Shown here: one piece after another, positions 34,721 to 48,649 of the stretch
How positions within the stretch are numbered: position 1 is the stretch's first letter
Layout: each line of letters begins with the position of its first letter
Assembly: GCA_963513935.1 (NCBI GenBank)
Contig: OY740769.1
Location: 72,805,712-72,869,711 of the forward strand
Reading direction: 5' to 3'
DNA from: Aphrophora alni
Lineage: Eukaryota; Arthropoda; Insecta; Hemiptera; Aphrophoridae
DNA length: 64,000 nucleotides
The notes under the pieces: model-generated
Told to the model about the DNA's origin: nothing
Databases searched by the model: none
Seen by the model: only the letters and a program-made list of their open reading frames with translations
Translations under genes and position numbers: made by a program

Positions 34721-37439
34721 TTATTGAATAATACTAAAAATCTTAGAGCTGGCAATTTACGTGATAAAGCAGCTACCCTACAGTCTTCAATACCTCGCAA
34801 TTGTTCAACAACTAGTCAGGTGAAGCTAAACGATGTCTCTTGATTCCAATTTCAACAGATTTGGCATTTGTTGTTAATGATTGATCTATATAAGTTTTTG
34901 TCTGGCGATTCATGGATGAAGAATGGCATGGTCAAATAATGTCCACAGTCAGCTTACGAAATAACCCACACAACTCGAAATAAGGTGAGCTCTAAATTTA
35001 AGGGGGACCGAAATACATGTCTTCAGCATCCCCTTTAATCATAGAGGTGAGATACTACTATGAAGTTACTCATCACCAAGTTAATACTGACTAGTCACCC
35101 ATGTACTCATGGTAAATTGTTGTCTTAGTCCAACTGCATCAGCTATGGGTTCCGACCCCCATTATCTTAACGTCCACTTGCTTGCCAAGCAGTAAGGTGG
35201 CTGGATCCTGAACTTGATCTGTTAATATCCTCGCCAATACAAAGTACATACAGACTTGATTCCACCAAGGCAATCAGAATGCACATCACCAATCAAGACG
35301 TAACAGACATGAGCATGCCATTCTTACTTTCTTATACCCAAAAATGGTTTTACATTTGGAAAGAAATGTACAACATAAATAACAATCCTAAGAGAAGCTA
35401 AAAGTGTTGATAATTATGTAATGTAGGTGAACTATAATTTGATTGAAGATATCAAACCCTTCTTAGGCGTAGCTTTTTGTTATAAGAGAGATGTATTTCG
35501 TTAAATTTATTTATGTAAAATACGTCTAATTTTTTTGTATTTCTCTCCTACAAATTAGTTGATTACCAAAAAGCTACCCTTTCTCAACTTAACCCTAAAC
35601 CTCAAATTTAATTCTAAACAATCATTCTCACTACAAATTAACAACCAGGACTTCACGACCAACATTTTATTTCTGTAATTGTCTACAGTGTCTGGGTTTA
35701 GAGCTAGCATTGTATTTGAAATGATGATGACAAGCAGTAGCCAACTGACTTTTTGTACTCAACATAATACGTAGACAACCATCTGAAGACAAAAGACTGA
35801 TCACATATAAACTCCAAACATTTTGATATTTCTATCCCTACATTAACCTCCATTTACTTCCTTTTTACTGTACATCACCCTCTATGAATTATAATATTTA
35901 AAAAAAGAAGTATATCTTGAACAATAGTAATAGTCTGGAAATCATCGATACTGTATGGTACTTTATTATCCTTCACCAACTGTACTTAACATCTACCCAT
36001 TGTTAATATACTAAATTTTGTTTTTTCTGCGCATATGGGGTGATATGTGGTTTTGTTGTTTTAAGGATTCATCTACACCTTTTTTCACAACCAATCCCAT
36101 CGGATATTGTTAAGTTTTGATTTAAAATATTTCTATAGAGATAATTAACGATTAAATGTATGGTGTGAAAGTGAAAGACTGGTGAGAGCACAACGAAGCT
36201 GCCACCTGGAAAATTATTTGTCATCATATTCCTTAAGTCCTGTTTGTGTTGAATTCCGTTGATGTGGGTGTTGTGATCCTATGCCAGCTACTATGATAGC
36301 AAATTTATAAACTTCCTAAGGCATCCCCCTCCCCCACCAAACTCTGCGCAAGTGTTGAATATTAGAGTACATTTTTTGTATTGGTTAGAAGGGAGATGAG
36401 GGTACTGTGACCTATAATAGAAGAGGGTTGACAGAGGGTATCTGGTGTGTATTCTATAATGTTTAATTTTGATTAAACTTGTTTCTTTCCCCTATACTAC
36501 ACATAATCATTCGATCACAATGTCTTTCATATTAAATCAATTTCAGTTTTTACCATATACGTTATAGCTCTCAATAACCTTAGCTTTAAACCTAGACCTG
36601 GAAAACATCTCTAATCCACATTCTAAAATCCATTCTGTAGTGGCAAATATCACTAAACTATTTTAAAAAAATCGATTGTACCAAGCGATATTATTATGAC
36701 TAAATATTGGTAAGTTGATACATTTCATTTCAAGTATACATTATTATTAATTTGGCCAAAGAAGCAACTGAAATTCATACAAAAGTAGCGAGTGTCACTC
36801 GCACAGGTGACATTTTTTTAATTGTTTTCCAACTAATGTTTATTTGGTGATAGTGTAATAACTTCACGATATTGTGTATACGTTTTTATTGTTAGTAATT
36901 TTAAAGTAAAGTTTTAGTGGTACAAACAAACAAATTTTGAGCAAATTTCTTTCTGTACCCAGGAATATCAGAATAAACAATTTTTAATATTTGTAAATGT
37001 TTATATTTAAAAAAAAGCACTTTATAAATATGTTATGTTAGGAATTATTTTAAAATGATTTTTTAAAATAACAATAAATTTGTTGGCGGTTTACACAGTT
37101 TGTACAATATTTCAATTATTGTGCTGTACAACTTATTTTTCCAAATACGCCTTAAAAAAGTACATATTTTCTAATTCTTTACAAAATTTGGCTATTTTGG
37201 GTTTTTTATAGTATGCATGTGGATATTCACTGCTACAATGGTACCTATGCCTAACTTCTTTAAAAAAAGCAAAACAATTTATTGTCAATTTTTTTAGAAC
37301 ACGTATAGATTCTAAAACAAAACAAACAAAAAAACTGACATTCCACATGTCAATTTTGAATAAATTTTGGATTTTTTACAATTTTTTTAATAATATGCTT
37401 ATAAAATGCTTGAAACTGACTTCCCAACACAGAAAAATA
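34721..37439. other. E74 intron sequence
   Basis: Nothing was recognised apart from short decayed repeats. A 71-residue minus-strand frame at 37133-37348 is unrecognised. Confidence 0.4.
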
Positions 37440-37850
37440 TGGTGGCTAGCTCCAGAGCTCCAGAGTTAATCCATTTTTATTAGAATTTTCATATTGCCTA
37501 ACAAAAACTACTTATCCTATCTTAAAATATAAATTAAATGTCCATTTTTTAAAAATATTTTGATAAGTTCAACAGCTTCTCCTATACTTACAGATGGTTT
37601 TAATCTAGCTTTAAGTTTACAACCTAAATGGAACTCAGGTGGACTTACTCCTGTTGTACTTTGAGGTACATTTCTATATTCAAACAAGAACATAGAAATT
37701 GCTTCCTTCGAAAGTACTTCTTGCTTTAAGATTTTTATTTTATTTTAAAATGTTCGAACCATGTTTTCTACAGCACCATTTGATGCAGGATGGTAAGAGT
37801 TATTTCTACAATATTCTATTAATCTACACAAGTTTATGTCTTTATTAGTT
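37440..37850 (-). pseudogene. LTR retrotransposon integrase fragment
   Basis: The minus strand reads SYHPASNGAVENMVRTF near 37800, then FLFEYRNVPQSTTGVSPPEF at about 37690-37630. This is the end of the catalytic core of a Gypsy-type integrase, with the conserved HPxSNGxxEN carrying the third catalytic acidic residue. Internal stops, and no protease, reverse transcriptase or LTR nearby, show a truncated relic. Whether the parent had an envelope gene cannot be told. Confidence 0.8.
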
Positions 37851-38152
37851 TCTTTTTTAATATGAAATAACTCAAAAAACGAATATCATTCTGTATGAAA
37901 TTAAGATAAGTTATAAAAACATGAAACAACCAAAGAAGATCCGCCCCCCTGTATGAACTTCAACAACAAAACAAACGACAACATCTAAAAAATTGTAAAC
38001 TGATCCGTGAAAATCATCGTCTCTTGCTCTTGTTCGAGCAAGAGCAAGTCTTTGTAACACTTTATGGTCTTTTTCAAAAATAAAAAGGGAAAGCTTTACA
38101 GTCATAAGTTATAAATGTGTTATAGATTTTTACTTTCTTTCAACTTTCTTGT

Positions 38153-38217
38153 CAGGTCTCTCTTGACCAACTCTTGTCCTCTTCTGACCCTGACACCATT
38201 AGAATATTTGAGGGAAT
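38153..38217 (-). repeat. Dispersed repeat, copy 3 of 3
   Basis: Reverse complement match to 7855-7918, including ACAAGAGTTGGTCAAGAGAG. It lies just inside the 3' end of the mariner relic that follows. Confidence 0.5.
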
Positions 38218-39150
38218 ATTCCATGGGTGTTTATTTCTTCCTATCCTAAACATAGTTTGAGCCATTTGTCATACTGGTGGACAAATTTTTCAATACCCTC
38301 TTCATGAATGGTGCCACCAGCGACTTGAGAAAGGTCTACACAGTGTCTTGAAGCTTGTTGTCGGTTCAGAAACTCTTCCCTCCTAGGCACTTCTTCAGTT
38401 CAGGAAACAGGTAAAATCGCTCGATGCTCGGTCGGGGTAATACGCCAGATGGTAAAAATATCTCATTAAAACTATTGAAGAAGTTGTTTTATTACACCAG
38501 CAGTGTGAAGACGTTGTCATGGATGAGCACAACTTCATCGTGTTGCATTTATCGTGCTCCCTGGCTATAAGAATTCAACAAGCAGTACATCTTTTTGGTC
38601 CCAAAACACTGTGGCCATGATCTTACTGTTGTTGAAGGTTTTTGAATGTTTGGGTTTCTTTGATGAGTTTGAATGCATCCATCATTTTGACTGTTCTTTC
38701 ATTTCTAGGGTATCATACAGAACTCATGTCTCATCCCCTGACACATTTTTTTCCAAAAATTCTGTGGCCTCACCATCGTAATAATCAAGGAATGTTAACG
38801 CTGATAGCATTCCGAGAGCTTTGTGGTCATCAGACAACATCTTTGGAACCCATCGAGCACAAAGTTTTTTTTTAACCTAGGTGTTGTGTTACGAAAGTGT
38901 AGAGAGCTGATATTGAAATGTTAAGAAATTTAAATCAGACAACTCATGTATGGTAAACCTCCGATTGTCTCGAACCACTTGATCAACGATGTCTTCTTTT
39001 GTGACAGACTTGTGTCCTTGGCCCCCTTCATCATGAAGATAAACTCGTCCATCTTTAAATTTCCTACACCATTCACGCACTACACTGTCACTCATAAAGT
39101 TTTCACCATATACTCGGGTCATTCTTCAATGAATTTCTGCTGCGCTAAGC
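38218..39150 (-). pseudogene. Mariner transposase, much decayed
   Basis: The minus strand holds, in order, MTRVYGENFMSDSVVREWCR and DNRRFTIHELSDL (N-terminal helix-turn-helix, 39122-38920). Then, in other frames, come LCARWVPKMLSDDHK near 38860, VSGDETWVLYDTLE with KEQSKWWMH near 38740-38670, and GGTIHEEGIEKFVHQYDKWL near 38310. The first catalytic Asp (SGDETW) is still visible. Stops and shifts interrupt it at least five times, and the second and third catalytic blocks are not recognisable. Confidence 0.85.
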
Positions 39151-39439
39151 CCTTCTGCTTATTAGAGCCAAATAACAATTCACAACTCGCACTTGGTGGG
39201 AGAATCAATTATAATTCAATACAATTACAATATGTAGTAGCCATATTTACTTGTCTCCAGATCAACTCAGAATGGCATTGTATGCTCGGCAGTGCCTAAG
39301 GTTGTGGTAGTGGGAGTGTGCTACATTCCCTCCTATCGCTCGACTGGCTAGTCCACAGCATGATCAGAGGTTGAAAAAAAAAACAGCCCTCGTATTAATA
39401 CTTGTCATTGCTTACATTCAAATTCTATAGAGTAAATTA

Positions 39440-40960
39440 AAGTTTTCTATTTTTAGCTTTAGCAAATCGATTAATCACATTATCCATATTGACATCAATG
39501 TCATGGTGAACATGTAAGGGGGGGAGACCAGTCAATCTGTCTTCACTCATCTGTGATCTCATTCAGATTTTAGGTCTTCTTAGTGTGGCAAAACTGCGTT
39601 CTGCTGATGTCACTAATATTGATAGTGTTGACAACACTTTCAGCAGGGACTTAGTCAACGGATATGATTTTTCATCTCAGTTTTCATAAGCATTAATGTT
39701 TTTATTGATATTCCTGAAATGTTCTTAAGAAGAACTTTTCTTGATTGAACATAACTCATTTAAAAGTTTCCATGCCATAGAATCTCTGTTTTGGGAAAAT
39801 AAAGATGAGTATTTGTAACAAATAGGATCTAGAGAAGTTTTGAAGGAATTTAGATCAGGTAATTTTTCAAAGGTCTGAATCCAGTTGTTTAGACCAAAAA
39901 ATTCAACAGATTAAGGTTGAAACCTTGTATTGATATTGGGAATAATGTGGACGAGAATCAGAACTTATCTCTTCCACTATGATATGACATTGTCACTACT
40001 CTTGTCTGGATAATTCAGCTGATTTGTTTGTTTTCTGAACAACCAAGGGACACGTAAAACTACGTCCATTTAAGTCATGCTGTTTTTGGCGTTTCACAAT
40101 ATCATAGAAAAAAATTCATCACAATTCTTCGTACATCTTAAGTACATCAATAGCCTGGTTGAGTTTCTCAGTAGCTCTGGAAATGTCAATATTTTCCTAT
40201 TGTAGGTATTGTTACTGATGATTGTTCTAGTCAATACATCACTTAAACTGTCAATTTTATAAATTCACAGTTTGAGATAGTATGAAGTACACAATTTGCC
40301 ATTTAGAAGTTATTTGTAGAGCATCTGTAATTTTGGCCAGGTCTTCTTGAAATTAGAGTACAACTTCATGTAAAAACCCTAAGGGTTTCACGGTAGACCT
40401 ACATATGCCGAATAGTGACCCAAGACATTTTCACTGCATAGTTTCTTTAAGGTGATTAATTAAAAAGTACTGACACTTCTTTTAGAGTTCTTAAAGCATT
40501 TCTTAAATTCTTGTACCCTGCTCCTTTTTGAAATAAATAAATTTAAATAATGATTTTTGCATATACAAAGAATGATAGTTTTAGCCACTTTTAAATTTCT
40601 AATTCAGTAGTTTAGAACTTAAGATACATTTACACTACAGCTACCACATCTTATACCTACACATTTGTCTGGATTTACTTCTAAATCCTGCCTATTAAGT
40701 CTGTTTAATGGCATGATTTTTGAAAATTATAATGTCTTCTTGGAATCCACAGGTCAGTTAAAGAGTTTGTATTTTGTGAAGTCATCTATATTTCCAATTT
40801 ACCCAATTTTGGCACCTACATCCCAGGGTTTAGACAGATATTGTTGCTGTGTTGATGTAGATGTACTTATTGCGTCACGACCTACATTGAAGCCAAAGAT
40901 AGTAATGAGTTATATGCCTAGATACTGGTTGCCTCAAAAGATTAGGATGTAAGTAGTGTT
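39440..40960 (-). pseudogene. hAT transposase (ZMYM1-like) C-terminal relic
   Basis: On the minus strand at about 39650-39460 the frame reads LLKVLSTLSILVTSAERSFA, then LRRPKI, MRSQMSEDRLTGLPPLHVH and INRFAKA. This is the hAT C-terminal dimerisation region, of the type found in ZMYM1-like transposases, with the SAERSFS-x-L-K/R signature. Fainter pieces such as ELLRNSTRLLMYLR continue upstream to about 40.2 kb and possibly 40.96 kb. Many stops are present. No target duplication or ends were identified. Confidence 0.75.
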
Positions 40961-43900
40961 GCCGCTAAATATTCTGCTTTACAGCAAGGAGATGGAGATG
41001 AACTTGTAGATGTTTTGCAGCACCACTTTCAACTTTCCTCTTCTTAATTAAAACTCGATCCATGTCTCCATTTCAATAGTCATAAACTACTCTCACAATA
41101 CACATAAAAAGTATACTCAGTTCTTACTTCAGTAAATAATGAACTGCAAAAGAATGGTGACAGATAATCAACCTGTACATGAATCAAACGACACACATGA
41201 AACAAATGGTTTGACTATTTGACAGGTTACACTTGTGGGGGAAAGAGAAGGGGTACAAGTGCTGAGATGGTTTGAATTCTTATAAAATCGTTCAAGTCAC
41301 AAAAATATCAAATAAGAGAAAAAATTCAAAAAATTGTACATGTTCAAATGTATAAAAAATGTAGAATGACAAGAATGGACAAATACAAGGTTTTTTTCAA
41401 AATAATGCTATGATTAATCGGCAGCCGCCTTAAAGCAGCATCAATTATTTCATGTCTAAACAGAAAATTTGGTACCTAGCAGTTAACATCCAAACCTTAT
41501 TTTGTTAAAAATCAAAAATATTTTTAGTTTTAAATATTCATTTAACGTGAAGATATATAAATGTGTTAAAAGAAATTTAATAACTATAATAATAATAAAG
41601 TTATGGCCAAAAAACAGTATGCTGAAAAACTCAAAATCCAAAATATATTGAAAAATTAAATAAACTCAAATAAAGCCCAAAAGGAGTAATGTAATACATG
41701 TAGAAAAGATTAATAATAAAAAGTATTTTTTTGTCTAAAATGGCGGCAAATATTATTCTTGAGACGATTTTCTCAAATTAAAGTATAAACTAAAAAAATA
41801 GTTTTAGAAAGTAAAATTAAATAAAGATAAAGTATTTAAAACAGCACAGTTTTGGTAAGTTTAGTCAAAATCGGCTAAATCGTTATAATAAATAAATAAA
41901 AATAAATATTTCTTTACTAGAATGTAATATAATATATTATAAAATAATATATTCTTTCAAGTTATTTTTTTTTTTTTGAAAAACTTCTTAAATTTGGAAT
42001 AACTTTCTAAATGAAACAGAATTACCTCTTGGCTTTACTCAATTCAAGCTAATTGGTTAATTTGGAATATGGATGGTTATTAAAAAATAAATAAATAAAG
42101 ACTAAATTCAGTTTCTTACTTTCTAGGTTCAAACATTAATAAATAATAGGATATGATGTTATATTAACATAATAACATTAATTTTATTAGACTTTAACAT
42201 ACAATATTAATTCATAATTTGTTAAGATTTGACTCTCTTTTAGAGTTCATGAAATTTGTAATAAAGTTTGTAATATTATAGGCCTCTAGGCTTAGCTCAA
42301 TTTAACAGAACACATTGACTCAAAGAATACAATATTAATTAGGCTAGATCTCGGGGTAGGCACTCGGCTGGCATGGTTGTGTTATACAACTATAACGCAT
42401 AAATAAATTGAAATGATTAAAATTCTAAAAAAAAATTTAATTAAAGTTCACAAGAAATGTTGAATTGATAATTTTGAAATAGATACAGGCCTTTGAATTT
42501 GGTAAATGTTTAGAATAGTTAATTAACAGAGCATACCATGCTCTGTACAGTTCACACTGACTCTAATCACTAATTTAGACACAAATATTATAAAAGAAAA
42601 CTTTGGATGTTAATTTGGCTTCTGTACTCTGGTCTCCACAATGTTACTCTCCACACTGATTTCTTTTAAAACATGGCGCCTCGTTGTGTTGCGGAGCGAT
42701 ATTTTTCTATTTTAAGTGAGATCGTTTGTTGAAACTGTTGGGGTTCTTCCGCGGCACCATATAGTACCGTTTTTTTCCTTCTTTTCTTGGCCATTGGCAA
42801 TTTGGGGTTGTAATAATCATTTCTTGTATTCGTATTTGTCGTTTTGTATCAATTTGTTTATTAATTACACATTATTTAACTAATTTAAGGGTGATTTAGA
42901 CCGCGTACATACATATCAGCTGATCTATCTTAATACAAGGTTGACTAAATGACTACATCAGTAACTTATTTCTTCTTCCTCAATATTTTACAATGTTTGC
43001 AATTAAAACTAACAGATGTTTTTGCATACAAATAATTTATAAGTAGTGGTATCTTAGAGTAATTTACAGTCTGATCGTTCTATTTAGTACTTCGAAATAT
43101 TGTTACATATATTTTGGAAAATGGCCGTAGGCCGTTTTCGTGTTTAACATTGCAAACTCACTGTTCCTTATAAGTAGTGATTTGCTTTTAAATAAAGTTT
43201 GGGATCTTATGAAATGATTTTAAATAAAGATATGTGATGTTATGGTTGTGTAGTGGTGTGGTTAATTTGTGTCAGCGTCTAAATTTCGAATGTTTACAAT
43301 TTAGAGATAGGCCTATCTTACGTCTGCTTTAGGAATGATTTGTTTTGCAATTGAATGAATATGGGTGGTTTATTAATAATAGGTTGTATATAAATATCTG
43401 CTATTAATACTTATGAATGTAGATCGTTGTATTCTATGCTTAATTATCCAAATCGTATATTTTTCATTTGACTTAGGTTATGTTGTTATTGTTTAATTTA
43501 GGCTAACTATCCTAACCTGTTGCATAAGTTATTGATGTGATTTGTGCTGTTATATCGTTTCAAATAAAAAAAATTATAGAAGGGTGAAAATAAGTATATT
43601 TGAAAACAAAATATGAAACTTTTATGGTTGTAATAGAATAAAAATATGTAGTTCTGTAATGTAAGATCAATAGAAGCATATATATTATGAAATGGGGGGT
43701 TTTCCACTAAAACAAGTTTGATGAGAAAATTAAGATATTGGACGACAAATAACAGTGCAACCAAGAGGACTGAAGCAAAAAACCAAAGGGATTCTTTCGT
43801 TTTTACCAAAAAGGAACCAGGAACTAACGAAAAAAGTGTAAAATTCAGTAAGGATCAGAATATGTCCAAGAAAATAATACAAACGCATTCAAACCCGAAT

Positions 43901-46512
43901 AACTTGGAAAGTTATGGTCAGATAACCACAATTCGAGTTTCAATGGATTCTACAAGGCCTAAGGAAGAGTCCAATAATTTTGGAATTTCAAATTTCAACT
44001 CAAAACAAAGATATGGCAAAATTAAGAAAATTTGCTAAATTAATTCATTTTGCAGGATAGGACAAGAAACATTCAGGAAGGAAGTCCCCACTAAACAAAG
44101 GCGGAGCTTAAGGCATAGCCAACTGCATGGTATACAATACAAAAATTTGATAATTAAAAAATTGCAATCAAGCTGCAATTAAATCAAAAGAAAATGAAAA
44201 ATAATTAAAAGAATCGTTACTAATAACGTTAGAACATTTTACAATTAATAAACTAGTTGCTTCCGTCTCAGTTTATTAAATGTTTGAAATGACGACAATA
44301 CAAAACACAAAATTAAAATTAATATTTTTCTGAAAACGTTGACATATTTTCCATAGTGATTTCATCATATACGTATAGTTATTATTTTACCACATACATT
44401 ATGGGGTATATTATACATGGAGTAATATTTGAATAAAATGTACTGGATTGAGTAAATTTAACAGAATGAAATTTAGCAAAAACTAATCTGGCAACCAAAA
44501 AGGCCATTCTACGAAATCCTCATTCCCTGTGGGGGTGATTAGGGTTCACCCTCCCACTACTTTTAGGGGAATAAATTAAATTTTTATTCCATTTTAGCTG
44601 CATAAAACTATGAATTATAAATTTTGATAGAAATTATTAGGGGATTCTAAAAATATTTCTATTTAATTTTAATAATACATGTGTAATTGTTTCTTTGGTG
44701 AAAATTATATTGCATAGTATTACTTTAATATAAATCTAAAAAAAAAAACACTGTTTTTTACCACAATCTATTTTACCTAATCTATTATTACCACAGTTAA
44801 GTTGGTAAACTGTCATTTTTTACTTTTTTGTGCAAATTTAGCCAGAGCGCATCAAAAACTTAACATTTTGTAGCAAAATTTAAAAATGTTGTTTTCTCTC
44901 CTCTCTATGACCAACCTCTGGTACTTTCCACTGTATATGTATTTTGACCCCCCCCCCCCCCATGCATCTAATTCACAATCGCCACCAAAGGAAAATTTTG
45001 GAGCTCGTTCGTCTTGGAGTGTTCAAACTGCTTTTCGAGAAAATCCTCATTATTCTTAAAATGGATGATTAACATTGGATCAATGCTGTTTTCTGACAAC
45101 GTAAACAAATATTTCTCCAATCACATTATCTTGTAAGAAAAAAGGACTAATGAGTTGGACACCAATAATTCCAGTCTAAAAATTTAATTTTTCCGGGTGT
45201 TGGATATGAAATTGTGAAATATCCTAAGATTGGAATTGGACTGATAGCAATGACTTACGTCGATTAATTATAATGTTTATGAAAAAAAGGACACATGTCT
45301 AGAAACAGAATGATAAAAATGAAATTTGGATTATTAATATCTCGAATTATTATCTCACGAAATTCTAGATGGTGGTCAAAATAATCTTCACTAAGTTCTT
45401 TTAGTAGGTGTATTTTGTATGGATGGAATTTATGTTTTAAAACTCTTAAAATTCTATTTCGCCCTATAGCATATATAACCACCAATTGCAACAAATTCTG
45501 CAAACACACATGTTACTTCTTTCTACCTAAGTCACAAACACCTGCTTGATGGAGGATAATTTGGCCGGTGAGGATAACCAGTCCAATTTTATAACAATAA
45601 TCATTATTGTAACATTTATTGTTAAATCATACAAAATAATCAAAAACATATTTTTAGCAAAATAATTGTTAATATCTTTAGAAAAAACTATTTCTCTAAA
45701 ACTATTGGTCTAAAGTTTCAAAAGTCTTTCTATCTTTTCACCTGGAAAAGATATTTTAACGAGCTTTACAAGGATGTGCTGATTGATTCTTCATGATTTA
45801 AAATTTTTGGGGTTAATTTCACCACTGCTTATGGATTGAAATGGTAGTTCAATAAAATTGTACTCCTTGGGGAAAAAAATTGATCCACTCTTAGGTCATC
45901 GGTTTTGTGAAAATAAATTGGAATAGCTTGAAATAGTTGTTAGCTAGGAAAATCATAAAAGTGGAAATTGGTTTTTTAAACAGATTACAAAATTTTCATC
46001 TCTCAATAGAGGCAATATTTTTTCCTAATGTTCACCAAACATTTTTCTACAATGACTAGAACAAATTGATTCTTGTAATCATTTTCACCATCCGATGTAC
46101 AAACATAAAAATCTACAATATTTCAGATTAGCTCAATAGCTGACAATCAGATGTTGGTTTCTAGCTAATTTCACCAATGTTAATGTAGGTTATAAAATGA
46201 GTGTTTTATCTTTGAATGTAGGAAATTTCAAAAGCAAGCAGTATTAAACCTTTATTAATTAATGTAGTTTTTTTCTAATTCTGAGATATGAAGAATAAAA
46301 ATATGCTATACAGAGATTCAATCAAGAATAGTGGAAATTACTGTCTTTAGCAATATAAATTACCATGTATACATATTCCAAACAACAATATTAGTGTGAA
46401 TTTAGTAATTTTCTGTTATTTATTTTTATAATTAAAGGTCTAACTTGTTCTCATTTGTTGGAGCATGTTTGAGTAAAATAAAGACATTAGTTTCTTATGA
46501 ACCTAGTAATAC
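40961..46512. other. E74 intron sequence
   Basis: A 5.5-kb stretch with no firm feature. It includes a GC-richer patch at 42662-42785, an unrecognised 106-residue plus-strand frame at 43718-44038 rich in Lys, Ser and Asn, and a C14 tract near 44948. Confidence 0.4.
42662..42785. promoter_or_regulatory. GC-richer patch, possible alternative promoter or exon
   Basis: About 120 bases with CpGs (ATGGCGCC, TTGCGGAGCG, TTCCGCGGCACC) stand out in a very AT-rich intron. In flies E74 has an internal promoter for the E74B isoform downstream of the E74A exons, which would fit this position. No start codon with an open frame of use was found on the minus strand, so this is speculation. Confidence 0.2.
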
Positions 46513-46645
46513 CTGCTAAGAGAGGATTAGCTGCAGCAATATTAAGCTTGCTAACTTTGGCAGAGTTTCTCTGAATTTCCTGTAGGAGCGCCACAGTTGC
46601 TGGATTCTTTACTGCTGGCCCTACCACACTGTTGTTATTCTCTTC
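46513..46645 (-). CDS. Eip74EF: Ecdysone-induced protein 74 (E74A), third coding exon
   Basis: The acceptor ATTTAG ends at 46646 and the donor GTATTA begins at 46512. Entry is phase 0 and exit phase 1, so it fits both neighbouring exons. The 44 codons read EENNNSVVGPAVKNPATVAL, then LLQEIQRNSAKVSKLN and IAAANPLLA. The last block is the start of a conserved E74A motif completed by the next exon. The region lies in the N-terminal acidic/regulatory part of the factor, which has no folded domain. Confidence 0.85.
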
Positions 46646-47924
46646 CTAAATAACACAATATTAATATTATTAAATTTTAAACAGGTGAAAAAATAGATTT
46701 TTTTTTTTTTACATACATGTCAAAAGAGTAAACATTTTTTAAAGCTGTAAAAATATAAAAAATGCTATAGGAGAAAGTTCATTTCTTTGACAAATTGACA
46801 TTTAAAATACAATTTCTGAACTATTTATGCTAAATACCATGGGTACTTGGTGGTATTTCATTTTAATAATTAAAACAACATCTTTTTAGAATAAAGCAGA
46901 AAGTGTGGTTTATACTAAAAAGTTGTGGTTTTAGTTATACAATTTCTGATCAATATAACAGATTAAGATAACCAAATACATGGCATTATGTAAATTTTAA
47001 TATCCTTCAATTAATTATGATTAATTATGATAAATGGTACAAAGTTTGTCCATGTTTCTCTCACATACAAGCTCCAAGTAACAAAGAAACCAAACAAACT
47101 GTAATTGAGCAATGACCTGCTTCATGTAAGTCCTTATAACTAAAAATTGGCCAAAGCAAATTCATTTTTAAAGTCAGTAAACAGACTCAATGTACCAAAC
47201 TGTAAATAAAAAATAAATACTTGTGAATAATTATTTTCATCTAGATGGAATTGATATGTTAATTTGGATCATTAACCCCATCAGTGAAACATTTACATTT
47301 CACATTTCTATAAAATCTGATTGCAAATGGTTGGACCAATTTTAATCTAAACTACCAAGCCGGAATTCATGTGTTTATTTTCATCTTCTCTTTTGCATAT
47401 TCACTGATCTCTCAACATCGAATTTTCAAGGAATTAGTGACAATGAGCTAAATTTAATAAAAAATGATTAAGTTAATTTTTAAAGTGAACAGTGTTTATG
47501 AAATATTTCAGAACTTCAGTGTTTTTCCATTTGTGTACTACTAGGTAATAACAAAGATCACTTTCCAAGGTAAACCTGTGTCTCCTATCAATAAAAAAAT
47601 CTAAACATTTTATAACAAAGAATGCATTAGAGTTTTTTTAGTAACAATGTGCAATATATTCTATCCCCATATATTCTAACAGAGCCAATAAATCCCACTA
47701 TTCCAAATATGAACAAATTGGTTTAGCCGTTTGACTGCAGAGTTCATTACAGACAAACTTCTTGTATACTCCTTGGATAGCAAAACTCAAAACAGATATT
47801 TCTAAGGAGGAAAAATCCATCACTATGCAATTAAAAAAAACTTAATTTATCATACTTTATATTAAACAAATTATATTTATATCTTAACTAATAATAATTA
47901 ATAGTATATCTTGTTGTTTCATAC
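46646..47924. other. E74 intron 1.3 kb
   Basis: AT-rich with a T11 tract near 46699 and no other feature. It is the shortest E74 coding-region intron in the window and carries no recognisable transposon. Confidence 0.6.
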
Positions 47925-48065
47925 TTTTTCTTCATTAAAGTCAAAAAATTGTTCCAACTCAAATGAACTATCCAGCTGTTTAAAAATATCTTCCTCTTCA
48001 TCTAAACTTGAAACTAAGCCTGTCAAGTCAGAGTGTGATAGCTCTCCAAGGCCTCCGCTGTTTTC
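47925..48065 (-). CDS. Eip74EF: Ecdysone-induced protein 74 (E74A), second coding exon
   Basis: The acceptor TTATAG ends at 48066 and the donor GTATGA begins at 47924. The exon has 47 codons, phase 0 at both ends. It reads ENSGGLGELSHSDLTGLVSS, then LDEEEDIFKQLDSSFELEQF and FDFNEEK. It is strongly acidic with spaced hydrophobics (FKQLDSSFELEQFF), like an activation domain, and corresponds to the D/E-L-F-x-x-x-x-x-S-x-F-E-x-E block of fly E74A. Confidence 0.85.
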
Positions 48066-48649
48066 CTATAAACAAACATCCAGGTCAATAAATGTGACAC
48101 ATTATAACTATAATACAGATACAATATTTATATTAATTATAAAATAAACTTATAAATCCCCTCCCCCACATCCTTTTCAGGAAGACATGGACAGTAAGAT
48201 ATTATGAAGCTAGTTTCTTAGTGAAAATGTGGCTTTGATTGGGATAGAAGTGGACACTACTAAATTAGTTGGTATGGATTGCCAAACTGACTAACAGCCA
48301 ACATGTGGCTAGTAACTGATATGAGTGCACAAATGGAACATAATTAAAGCTGAACTGCATTTAACACAGAGCAACAAAACTTGTCACTAATCCAAAATTA
48401 GCATAACCCAGCATGGACAAGATATTTAACACACTATGTCTAATTTCGAAATTAACAATAACTAAAATCTCAACTCTATGTTTCCTACCTCCATACAACT
48501 CATGGATAAGTTATTATACTTTTCTTTGTGAAAATTGTATTCCTAAACACGGTCTGAGATAGTGCTAAAAAATCAAATTAATCCACAGTTCTCACTAAAA
48601 ACCATCATTAATGAGCTCATGTTGATCAAAACCCAACTTCAATAGAAAA
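48066..48649. other. E74 intron sequence
   Basis: No recognised feature up to the LINE that begins near 48.65 kb. The LINE may start earlier than I can see. Confidence 0.4.
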
